Positions 35,078-43,004 of a stretch of 64,000 bases of DNA are shown here, piece after piece. This DNA is from Thermomicrobiales bacterium. GTDB taxonomy: Bacteria > Chloroflexota > Chloroflexia > Thermomicrobiales > CFX8. Under the pieces are notes generated by a model. The model had not been told where the DNA came from, searched no databases, and saw only the letters and a list, made by a program, of their open reading frames with translations. The position numbers and the translations under genes were made by a program. Where the stretch lies: assembly GCA_037045155.1 (NCBI GenBank), contig JBAOIG010000003.1, positions 744,001 through 808,000 of the forward strand. The letters are read 5' to 3'. Each line of letters starts with the position of its first letter. The stretch's first letter is position 1.

Positions 35078-35877
35078 GGTCGGCCCCTCTCGGACAACTT
35101 CGCCACCATTAGCATACGACCAGCCATCGCCACGCCACGCGCCGCAGCGCGATAGGAGAAGAATCGGTCGATCTGGCAGCGAACACAACCGCCGCTGATT
35201 TCGACATTGCCCTCAGCGACACCCACCGAGGCGAGCGCCCGCATATTGGCGGCCCAGAGATCGAAGTGCGTTCCGCCGGAGGAGATGGCCTCGCCATTCG
35301 GGTCCAGGCCACTGGCGCGCCAGGCATCGGCTACCTCCACGCCAACCTCGTAGCAACACGGGCCGATCGACGGACCGATACCGACGAGAAGATCTGCTGG
35401 GCTGGATCCGAACGCATCGCGCATAGTCTCGACTGCCGCCGGGGCAATGCCGGCCACCGTGCCGCGCCAGCCAGCATGGACGACGCCGACCGCGTGCCTG
35501 ACAGGGTCGTAGAGAACGAGCGGGACACAATCGGCGACGATGACTCCTAGCGCGACCGAGGGATCGGCCGTGACCAGAGCATCGGTCGCCGGGAAGCCGT
35601 CGAACGCGGGATATCGGCCACGTCCACGACTATCACGGTCGACGATTTCGACTCGTGAGCCGTGCGTTTGCCGGCCAATCGTCAGCGACGCGGGCTCGAT
35701 CGATACCTCGTTCAAAAAGTCGGTCCGGTTGGCCTCGATGATCTCGGCAGTCGTTCCCCGGCCATGGCCCACATCGCCGTCGTGGCCGTCACCACGACGG
35801 CGGCCACTCATGCCGTGGGCAATCGGTTGCTCGGCGAGTGATGTGAACCGGAAGGCGACGCGCCCGTTGGAGCTCAT
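35074..35877 (-). CDS. pgeF: peptidoglycan editing factor PgeF (YfiH, multicopper oxidase-like fold)
   Basis: 267 residues with the DUF152 metal ligands in RQTHGSRVEIV (His), VIVADCVPLVLYD (Cys) and VVHAGWRGTVAG (His), and GIGPSIGPCCYEVG. In E. coli the homologue removes mis-incorporated L-Ser from muropeptides; other members act as purine nucleoside phosphorylases or laccases. It is placed with yggS, as in many bacteria. ATGA overlap with the upstream membrane gene. Confidence 0.92.
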   Translation of the reverse strand: MSSNGRVAFRFTSLAEQPIAHGMSGRRRGDGHDGDVGHGRGTTAEIIEANRTDFLNEVSIEPASLTIGRQTHGSRVEIVDRDSRGRGRYPAFDGFPATDALVTADPSVALGVIVADCVPLVLYDPVRHAVGVVHAGWRGTVAGIAPAAVETMRDAFGSSPADLLVGIGPSIGPCCYEVGVEVADAWRASGLDPNGEAISSGGTHFDLWAANMRALASVGVAEGNVEISGGCVRCQIDRFFSYRAAARGVAMAGRMLMVAKLSERGRP

Positions 35878-37463
35878 CTCTCCTCCGTCGCAGCGCGCAG
35901 GATGATCTGATCGACGACAAGCTCGACCGGCGCCAGGTCGTCGGTGAAGACGCGGTCATGACCTGTCCATTCGCGGATATTACCCGTCTCGATCGCGATA
36001 TCGCCGACCTGGCGAATCAGAGATCCTTCAGGAATATTCGCGATATTCGCTGCGAAGCTGGCGATGTCGGTCGGCTGCTTGGTGGCGATTACCATGCTGT
36101 TGGTGAACCGTGCGACATCGATGATGTAGACGTTCGGGAAGACCGACGCCATCGTCGAGGCCATGACATCGACCAGGCGGAAGTCGGTCGTCGTGCGGCC
36201 GGCGTTCAGCACGACCACGCCATCGTCGTTCAGATGGTCGCTCGCCGACTGAAAGAACTCCCGGGTCGTCAGGTGAAACGGAATGTACGGCTGACGGTAC
36301 GCGTCTACACCAATAACGTCGTACTTCTTTTCGCTGCGGCTCAGGTAGTAGCGGCCATCATCGACGACGACGTTGAGGTTCGGTTCGTTCATGTTGAAGA
36401 ACTTGCGGCCAATGTCGACAATCTCGCCATCGATCTCAACCCCGTCAATCGGTATTGGACCGTATGCGGCGGTGAACTGCTGGGCCACCGTGCCAGCGGC
36501 AAGGCCGACCAGGAGCAGACTGTTAACATCGTCGGGGGTCGCGTTGGCGTTGAAGTAGGAACCGACCATGAAGTAGTCCCACGGGCCACCCGTCAACTCC
36601 CGGTTGGGTGAATAGATCGAGTGGGTGGCGTGACCCTCGTTGAGAGCCAGCCGGGTCTCGTCCTGATACTGAATCACCTGAACGTAGTTGTAGCGCGTCT
36701 CCGCCTCGTAGATGACTCGGCCATATTCAGGGGGACGAATCAGGCCGGCCGGCTGAATCACCGGGACCAGCGCCACGACGAGCAACATCGCCACTGACAG
36801 CGCGACTTCACGGACCGCCGGGACCGCCGCTAACGCCAGCAGCGACGGGATGAGCATCGCCGACGCAAGAATAAGGAATGTCGTTCGGGTTCCAAACACC
36901 GGAATCAGAAGAAACGTCGGCAGGAAGCTTCCGATGATCGAGCCGACCGTCGAGAGCGCGTACAGCGATCCGGCGGTGTTACCGGCGGCGGCGACATCGT
37001 CGAGCCGTAATCGGACGGCGAACGGCGAGACACAGCCGAGCAACGTCACCGGGACCGCAAAGAGCAACATCGTTCCAAGCAACGACCCGTAGAACGCGCC
37101 GACCGACACGTTGTCGAACGCAGCCAGCGAGATCTCGAGAATTGGCCGTGACAGCATCGGAATGAAGGCCACACTGAACCCGGCAACAGCCGTCAGTGTG
37201 TACAGAACCGCGGGCTCAGGGTAGCGATCGGCGATCTTGCCTCCGAGGAAGTAGCCGATCGTCAGGTAGAGGAGCGTCAGGCCGATCAGGTTTGCCCAGA
37301 TGAAGGTCGACGACCCGAAATACGGGCCAACCAGACGGGAGGCGCTCGTCTCGACGGCAATACTGCAGATGCCACCGACGAAGACAATCGTCGATAGCAC
37401 GGCAGCCCGCGGATCGAGCCAGGCCGGCCGGCGGTGAGAAATACTGTGTGATGCGGATACCAC
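35874..37463 (-). CDS. membrane protein with C-terminal spermidine-synthase-like domain
   Basis: 529 residues. The first 240 hold about seven or eight hydrophobic helices (for example LTLLYLTIGYFLGGKIADRY, SLYALSTVGSIIGSFLPTF). The C-terminal part is a Rossmann methyltransferase-like fold related to spermidine synthase (SLLLVGLAAGTVAQQF, VEIDGEIVDIGRKFF, DDGRYYLSRSEKKYDVIGVDAY). The loop that should hold the polyamine-binding Asp reads DAYRQPYIP, so polyamine synthesis is doubtful. GTG start, three bases after the stop of the TPP enzyme gene. Function unknown. Confidence 0.75.
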   Translation of the reverse strand: MVSASHSISHRRPAWLDPRAAVLSTIVFVGGICSIAVETSASRLVGPYFGSSTFIWANLIGLTLLYLTIGYFLGGKIADRYPEPAVLYTLTAVAGFSVAFIPMLSRPILEISLAAFDNVSVGAFYGSLLGTMLLFAVPVTLLGCVSPFAVRLRLDDVAAAGNTAGSLYALSTVGSIIGSFLPTFLLIPVFGTRTTFLILASAMLIPSLLALAAVPAVREVALSVAMLLVVALVPVIQPAGLIRPPEYGRVIYEAETRYNYVQVIQYQDETRLALNEGHATHSIYSPNRELTGGPWDYFMVGSYFNANATPDDVNSLLLVGLAAGTVAQQFTAAYGPIPIDGVEIDGEIVDIGRKFFNMNEPNLNVVVDDGRYYLSRSEKKYDVIGVDAYRQPYIPFHLTTREFFQSASDHLNDDGVVVLNAGRTTTDFRLVDVMASTMASVFPNVYIIDVARFTNSMVIATKQPTDIASFAANIANIPEGSLIRQVGDIAIETGNIREWTGHDRVFTDDLAPVELVVDQIILRAATEER

Positions 37464-37466
37464 GCG

Positions 37467-39104
37467 CTAGTAGCTCTCCAGATCGATCGGCACGTCGATG
37501 ATTACCGGCATGTCGCTCGACTTCGATCGTTCCAGCGCCGAGGTCAACTCCTCCGGTGAATTCGCGCGAATGCCTTCGATTCCATATGCCTCGGCAAGCT
37601 TGACGTAATCCGGATTCACGAGATCGACCGCAACGTAACGGCCAGGGTAGGTGCGGCGCTGCGCAACCTTAACAGCGCTATGGGTCGCGTCATTGAAGAT
37701 CACCATCGTCACTGGAATACGGTGATGGACTGCCGCGCCGATCTCCTCCATCGTGAACTGGAAGCCGCCATCTCCAGTCATCGAGACGACCTGCTTGTCC
37801 GGGCAGGCGACTTTCGCGCCTATCGCGGTGGGCATCGCCGACCCAAGCGTCCCGAAGCCACGTGGGAACGTGTAGGTGCGTGGCTCATAGATCGGGAAGT
37901 AGCGGACCCCTTCGTACGCCATCATCGTCATATCGTTGCAGAGGATGGCGTCGCGATCCATCCCGGCCCGCAATGCATCGATGTACTGAACGTAGCCTGC
38001 TGTCCTTACATCTGCCGGCTCCTGAAGCCGGTCGCGGACTTGCGCGACAGTGCGCTCGTCCCAACGATGCTTTGGCAGCGAGCCGGCGTCGACTTTGGCG
38101 AGCAGCTGGTCGAGCGTCGCGGCCGCATCGGCGACGATACTGACGGTCGTATCGTAGCGCTTGCCATGCTCCGACGGGTCGATGTCGATGTGAATGATGT
38201 TGGCTGGCAGCGGCATCGTCGCCTCACCAGTGGTGCGCACGCCAAGCCCACTCCCGACAACGATAGCCAGATCGCTACCACGCATGATCTCCGTCGTCGG
38301 GTTGTCGGCGGTCCAGCGGTATCCGAACGAACCGACAGCGTAGGGATGATCCTCCGGAATTGCTCCCTTGCCCATCAACGACATAACAACCGGAGCGCCA
38401 AGCGCCTCGGCGAGTCGGGTGACGCGAGCAGATGCCTCAATCGACACCGCGCCGCCGCCGGCGAAGATCATCACGTTCGAGGCGCTGGCAATGAGCGTTG
38501 CCGCGTGTTCGATCTCCGCGGAGATATCGACGGCCGGCGCCACCGGAGCAGCGACGATCTCCCCGAGGTCGAGCTCTTCGGCCATGACATCGATCGGCAC
38601 CTCCAGATAGACTGGCCGAGGTCTGCCTGTGCCAAGCGCTGCGAATGCTTCGTTCATCGCAGCCGGAATCTCGGCGGCGCTCATAACACGCTTCGCCCAC
38701 TTGACGAACGGCCGCATCACCGACATCTGGTCGGTGATCTCGTGCAGGTTGCCTTCGAGGCTGTCGAGATATTTGCGCTCGAGGTTCGTCGCGATAATGA
38801 AGATGTTCGACGAGTCGGCAAACGCTTCACCCACCGCGGTCGCGACGTTCGTAACGCCGGGACCGGTAACGATCAGCGCGATACCCGGCTTCCCGGTCGT
38901 CCGGTAGTAGCCGTCGGCCATGAACCCGGCGCCCTGCTCGTGCCGCGCGAGAATATTGGTAATCGTCGGGTGGTCGATGAGGACATCGTAGAGGTCCAGG
39001 TTATGCACACCGGGAATCCCGAAAACCGTGTCGACGCCGTTTGCCTCTAACGCCTGCATGATCGCGACGCCGCCGCGCACACGGCTTCCAACAGAGATCG
39101 TCAT
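37467..39104 (-). CDS. thiamine-diphosphate-dependent enzyme of the acetolactate synthase / benzoylformate decarboxylase superfamily
   Basis: 545 residues in the three-domain layout: an N-terminal PYR domain with the catalytic Glu in LARHEQGAGFMADGY, a central Rossmann-like domain (VMIFAGGGAVSIEAS, IIHIDIDPSEHGKRY) and a C-terminal PP domain with the TPP motif GDGGFQFTMEEIGAA...NDA. No regulatory small subunit lies nearby, which makes a true biosynthetic acetolactate synthase less likely. Substrate unknown: a 2-oxoacid decarboxylase or ligase. Start at ATG 39104 with GGGAGGAA upstream. First gene of the minus-strand operon running to 33585. Confidence 0.85.
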   Translation of the reverse strand: MTISVGSRVRGGVAIMQALEANGVDTVFGIPGVHNLDLYDVLIDHPTITNILARHEQGAGFMADGYYRTTGKPGIALIVTGPGVTNVATAVGEAFADSSNIFIIATNLERKYLDSLEGNLHEITDQMSVMRPFVKWAKRVMSAAEIPAAMNEAFAALGTGRPRPVYLEVPIDVMAEELDLGEIVAAPVAPAVDISAEIEHAATLIASASNVMIFAGGGAVSIEASARVTRLAEALGAPVVMSLMGKGAIPEDHPYAVGSFGYRWTADNPTTEIMRGSDLAIVVGSGLGVRTTGEATMPLPANIIHIDIDPSEHGKRYDTTVSIVADAAATLDQLLAKVDAGSLPKHRWDERTVAQVRDRLQEPADVRTAGYVQYIDALRAGMDRDAILCNDMTMMAYEGVRYFPIYEPRTYTFPRGFGTLGSAMPTAIGAKVACPDKQVVSMTGDGGFQFTMEEIGAAVHHRIPVTMVIFNDATHSAVKVAQRRTYPGRYVAVDLVNPDYVKLAEAYGIEGIRANSPEELTSALERSKSSDMPVIIDVPIDLESY

Positions 39105-39210
39105 CGTCTTCGGTTCCTCCCGGCCTTGTATCGATCCGCGCATACTACCCGGACAAGTATATGCAGCGTCGTCGCTACAGGTACGATAGGCGCGATTGGG
39201 AGGGGCGTCG

Positions 39211-39792
39211 ATGCGGACGATCTGTGTATTCTGCGGCGCCAGATCGGGTGTGGATCCGCGGTATTCGGAAACGGCGAGCAATCTCGGAGAGCTGATCGCA
39301 ACATCCGGACGGCGACTGGTTTTCGGCGGGGGCGACATCGGGCTGATGGGCGCTGTGTCCGCGGCTGCCCATGCGTCGGGTGGCGCAGTTGTCGGCGTCA
39401 TACCGGCGTCACTGATCGATCGGGAGCTGGAACGCTCGCCAGAGATCGCGCTGCGGGTCGTTCGGACGATGCACGAGCGCAAAGCGATGATGGTCGAGCT
39501 ATCGGATGGCTTCGTCGCGTTGCCCGGCGGCTTCGGCACGCTCGACGAGCTCTTCGAGATCCTCACCTGGTCTCAGCTCGGCATCCATCGCAAGCCGGTC
39601 GGGCTGCTGAATTCGGGCGGCTTCTACGATCGGTTGCTGGCGTTTCTGGATAGCCTTGTCGCCGATGGATTTCTGCTGGGTGGCCACCACGAGCTGTTGA
39701 TCGTCGATGACGATCCTGCCAGCCTCCTGGATCGGATGGACCGGTGGGTCGCGCCGGATCTGGCGAGGTGGGCGGACCTCGAAGATGTCTGA
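39211..39792 (+). CDS. LOG-family nucleoside 5'-monophosphate phosphoribohydrolase
   Basis: 193 residues with the LOG signature PGGFGTLDELFEILTW, the nucleotide-binding FGGGDIGLMGAVS and MHERKAMM. Characterised members release the base from cytokinin riboside monophosphates; in most bacteria the physiological substrate is thought to be a purine nucleotide. Earlier annotations as lysine decarboxylase are wrong. Start at ATG 39211 behind GGGAGGGG rather than the TTG at 39196, which lies within that site. Confidence 0.9.
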   Translation: MRTICVFCGARSGVDPRYSETASNLGELIATSGRRLVFGGGDIGLMGAVSAAAHASGGAVVGVIPASLIDRELERSPEIALRVVRTMHERKAMMVELSDGFVALPGGFGTLDELFEILTWSQLGIHRKPVGLLNSGGFYDRLLAFLDSLVADGFLLGGHHELLIVDDDPASLLDRMDRWVAPDLARWADLEDV

Positions 39793-39928
39793 CTCAAAGC
39801 GCGTTGCGCGTGATATTCCTCATATGCGTACAAGAACCGTTATCCGCAATATGATGATCGGCGAGCTCCCCTGATCGCAGATGCCCACCGACGTCGACGC
39901 TGATTGCCAATGAGAGTGAGATGATGCT

Positions 39929-40696
39929 GTGAACGCGACGGAATCGAGCCTGTTGGTTGCGGCCGATGGGGACATCGTCACCTGGACTCTGAATCGGCCG
40001 GCTGTCCGCAACGCGGTGAATCTGGCATTGCTGGAGTTGCTCGACGCTGAGCTCGACGCGCTTCGCCGAAATCCGCCCCGCGTCCTGATCCTCGGCGCGA
40101 CCGCGCCCGGGTTCTGCGCAGGGATCGACCTCAAGGAGTCACGAGACGCGACCGCTGAATTCGCCCATGTCCGAGTCACGTTGATGCATCAAGTGCTGGA
40201 CAAGCTGCGGCGCTTTCCATCTCCGGTTATCACGGCGATCGACGGGGCCTGCGCAGGTCTCGGGGCCGAGTTGGCTATTTCGGGAGACCTGCGAGTGGCA
40301 TCGCCGACATCCAGATTCGGCTATCCAGAGCCACGCGTCGCCGTTCCGTCGCCGTCTCACCACTTGATCTCGCTGGTCGGGCTGGCCCGTGCCCAGGATC
40401 TTCTGCTCACCGCTCGCTGGGTTCCGGCGCCAGAAGCGGAGAGCTTCGGGATCGTTTCGAGAATCGCGGTCGACGCCGACACTGCTGCCCAGGAGCTTGC
40501 CGCGCAAGTCGCAAAGCTTGCGCCGCGCTCACTTATGTTAACTAAGGAGAATATGAACCTGAGCATCCGCGCCGGAGCTGAAGCAGCGTCCCGCCATCAT
40601 ATCGATGGCGTCACGAGCTCGGCATGGACAAGTGACCGCGCCGAGGCACTGGCGGCGTTCGCTGAGCGGCGCGAGCCATCGTTCACTGGATCTTGA
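39929..40696 (+). CDS. enoyl-CoA hydratase/isomerase family protein
   Basis: 255-residue crotonase-fold protein: the oxyanion-hole segments PGFCAGIDLKE and DGACAGLGAELAISGDLRVAS, and FGYPEPRVAVPSP carrying a possible second acidic residue. The loop after PEP lacks the usual Gly-rich form, so hydratase activity is not assured; isomerase, hydrolase or decarboxylase activities are all known in this fold. GTG start. It is followed after 19 bases by a CoA-transferase gene, suggesting a shared acyl-CoA pathway. Confidence 0.85.
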   Translation: MNATESSLLVAADGDIVTWTLNRPAVRNAVNLALLELLDAELDALRRNPPRVLILGATAPGFCAGIDLKESRDATAEFAHVRVTLMHQVLDKLRRFPSPVITAIDGACAGLGAELAISGDLRVASPTSRFGYPEPRVAVPSPSHHLISLVGLARAQDLLLTARWVPAPEAESFGIVSRIAVDADTAAQELAAQVAKLAPRSLMLTKENMNLSIRAGAEAASRHHIDGVTSSAWTSDRAEALAAFAERREPSFTGS

Positions 40697-40715
40697 CAGG
40701 AAGGAAGAATAAGTC

Positions 40716-41900
40716 GTGAGTGGACCACTAGCCGGCATCCGCGTCCTGGAGCTAAGCCGGCATCTGGCAGGCCCGTTCGCGTCAATGACGCTCGGAGACC
40801 TCGGCGCCGATGTCATCAAGGTCGAGCCGCGCATCCGTGGCGATGATACCCGTGGCTATCCGCCCTTTTGGAACGGTGAGAGCACGTACTACCTGAGCGC
40901 CAACCGCAACAAGCGGAGCATCACGCTCGATCTCGGCACAACTGAAGGCCAGGAGGTGGCGCGCGCGCTCGTTGCGAAGTCGGACATTCTGATCGAGAAT
41001 TTCCGGCCCGGCACAACCGAGCGTTGGGGTCTCGGGTACGAGCACCTTCGTGAGATCAACCCGCGGCTGATCTATTGCGCCATCTCGGCGGTCGGGAGCG
41101 ATGGCCCCGATCGCGATCGGGCAGGCGTCGACTTACTGATGCAGGCATACGCGGGGCTGATGAGCATTACGGGCGACGAACACGGAGCGCCGGTGCGAGT
41201 CGGAACGTCGGTCGTCGACCTGACGGCGGGAGCGAACGCTGTCCAGGGTATCCTCGCGGCGCTGTACATTCGGGAACGCACGGGACAGGGTCAACGAGTC
41301 GAGAGCTCTCTTCTGGAAGGGCAGATCTCCTGGCTTACGTATCACGCCGTTGCCTACCTCGCTTCTGGTGAAGTCCCCGGCCGGCTTGGCTCGTTTCACG
41401 CCAGCGTTGCCCCATATGGTGCGTTCCCGACCGGAGATGGGTATCTCGTCGTCGCCGTCGCAACCGATGCCCTCTGGAGACGATTCTGCGGCGCGATCGA
41501 GCAGCCGGATCTCGTCACTGACCCCCGCTTCGCCACCAACATCGACCGTTGCGCCAATCGAGACGCGCTCCACCAGACGCTTGTGCCGATCCTCGCGGCG
41601 CGTGGCGCAGTTGATTGGGCCGTGGCGATGGATGCTGCGGGAGTGCCGTGCAGCCCGGTCAACTCAATCGACACCGTTCTCGGCCTGCCCCAGTCCCAGT
41701 ATCGCGAGATGGTTGTCGATATTCCTCGGGCGGATTTACCGGGGCTTCGCCTGCCGGGCGTTGCGATAAAGCTGTCAGATACACCCGGCAGCGTCAGGAC
41801 GCCGCCGCCGCGGCTGGGGGAACATACCGACGAAGTCCTCACCGAGCTGGGATACGACGGCGAGAGGATATCGAGCTTGCGGGAAAAGAACGTCGTCTGA
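40716..41900 (+). CDS. CaiB/BaiF (class III) CoA-transferase
   Basis: 394 residues with the family start LAGIRVLELSRHLAGPFASM, the LIENFRPGT segment and the catalytic Asp139 in AGVDLLMQAYAGLMS, aligned to Asp169 of formyl-CoA transferase. It moves CoA between carboxylic acids; donor and acceptor are unknown. GTG start with GGAAGG upstream, probably an operon with the preceding enoyl-CoA hydratase. It ends four bases before the convergent fmt stop. Confidence 0.9.
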   Translation: MSGPLAGIRVLELSRHLAGPFASMTLGDLGADVIKVEPRIRGDDTRGYPPFWNGESTYYLSANRNKRSITLDLGTTEGQEVARALVAKSDILIENFRPGTTERWGLGYEHLREINPRLIYCAISAVGSDGPDRDRAGVDLLMQAYAGLMSITGDEHGAPVRVGTSVVDLTAGANAVQGILAALYIRERTGQGQRVESSLLEGQISWLTYHAVAYLASGEVPGRLGSFHASVAPYGAFPTGDGYLVVAVATDALWRRFCGAIEQPDLVTDPRFATNIDRCANRDALHQTLVPILAARGAVDWAVAMDAAGVPCSPVNSIDTVLGLPQSQYREMVVDIPRADLPGLRLPGVAIKLSDTPGSVRTPPPRLGEHTDEVLTELGYDGERISSLREKNVV

Positions 41901-41904
41901 CCGG

Positions 41905-42846
41905 CTATTGAAAGGTCACGGCGCCACCGCGACGGCCGCGCCACCAGTCAGCCGCGTTCATCTCCTTCTTGCCGGCCGGCTGAACACGCACGAGGCGCAA
42001 CATGCCCTGACCTGTCTGTGTCATGACATCACCGCCGACGACCACGATTTCTCCGGGACTGTTGTCGACGTCGCTAGCAACAACGACGCTCGCCGCGGTG
42101 ACACGGAAGCGCTCGCCGTCGATGGTTGTCCAGGCCACTGGCCACGGATCGGCGGCGCGGATCAGCCGCTCGATTTCGACCGCCGGCCGCGACCAGTCGA
42201 TACGCGCATCGTCGGTCGTCCACTCACGGGTGAACGTCGCCGCGGCATGATCCTGATCGATCGGGACACGGGTCCCACGCGCGTAACCGAGCGCGATCGC
42301 CGGAATCATCTCAGCGGCGAGCTCGGCAAGACGGATGGACAGCGAACCCGTCACATCGTCGCGCGCAACACCGATCGCGCATTGGGCCACGAGCGGGCCG
42401 GCGTCAAGCTTTCGAACCAGCTTCATGATCGAGACACCTGTCACCGGGTCGCCGTTGAGAATCGCGGCAGGGATTGGTGACGCGCCCCGGTATTTCGGCA
42501 GGAGTGACGGGTGGACATTCAGACAGCCCAGTGGCGTGATCTCCAACATCGGCTTGCGCAGAATCTCGCCGAAGGCGACCACCACCAGCAGGTCGGGCTC
42601 GGACTGACGGATGCGATCGAGCGCCACGGGATCACGGAGCGTCTCAGGTTGAATGACATCGATACCGAGCGCGTCCGCCGCGAGGCGCACCGGTGGCGGA
42701 GTCAACCGCCGGCCCCGGCCGGCCGGCCGGTCGGGCTGTGTGACGACGAGACGGACATCTATCTCCGGGTGCCGCGCGAGTGCCTGCAGTGAGGGGATAG
42801 CAATTTCGGGTGAGCCAAGAAACACAATGCGAAGCTTGCTGACCAT
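41905..42846 (-). CDS. fmt: methionyl-tRNA formyltransferase
   Basis: Formylates initiator Met-tRNA using 10-formyl-tetrahydrofolate. The 313 residues include LRIVFLGSPEIAIPSL, the folate-site signature NVHPSLLPKYRGASPI and MKLVRKLDAGPLVAQ with the catalytic Asp, then the C-terminal tRNA-binding domain (DARIDWSRPAVEIERLIRA). Start at ATG 42846; the frame is open beyond it but lacks similarity. It has its own promoter at 42937-42966 and diverges from the YYY membrane protein. No def gene is adjacent. Confidence 0.94.
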   Translation of the reverse strand: MVSKLRIVFLGSPEIAIPSLQALARHPEIDVRLVVTQPDRPAGRGRRLTPPPVRLAADALGIDVIQPETLRDPVALDRIRQSEPDLLVVVAFGEILRKPMLEITPLGCLNVHPSLLPKYRGASPIPAAILNGDPVTGVSIMKLVRKLDAGPLVAQCAIGVARDDVTGSLSIRLAELAAEMIPAIALGYARGTRVPIDQDHAAATFTREWTTDDARIDWSRPAVEIERLIRAADPWPVAWTTIDGERFRVTAASVVVASDVDNSPGEIVVVGGDVMTQTGQGMLRLVRVQPAGKKEMNAADWWRGRRGGAVTFQ

Positions 42847-42936
42847 GCCGCCGACCCTCGAATCTGAACGCCGTGACGGTCCCACCGACCGCATGCTTAC
42901 TGTTGGAAAGCGATGCGGCAAGGCGAATCTTCTGCG

Positions 42937-42966
42937 AGTATAGAAAGCCGCAGATCGCGCGGTCAA
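42937..42966 (-). promoter_or_regulatory. sigma-70-type promoter of fmt
   Basis: Minus strand TTGACC (42961-42966), an 18-base spacer, then TATACT (42937-42942), each 5/6 to consensus. Predicted leader about 85 bases. Confidence 0.75.
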
Positions 42967-43004
42967 TTGTGAGCCAGTGATCACCATCAGTAAGATTCGC
43001 TGTT

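Noticed and set aside
35874..37463. True spermidine synthase
   Set aside because: The polyamine-binding Asp motif is not conserved and half the protein is membrane-embedded.
37680..39050. 456-codon open frame on the plus strand
   Set aside because: It is antisense to the TPP enzyme, mirrors its codons and has an unnatural His/Arg-rich composition; a GC-rich shadow frame.
39105..39566. N-terminal extension of the TPP enzyme frame
   Set aside because: It overlaps the LOG gene on the opposite strand and lacks similarity; ATG 39104 has a good ribosome binding site.
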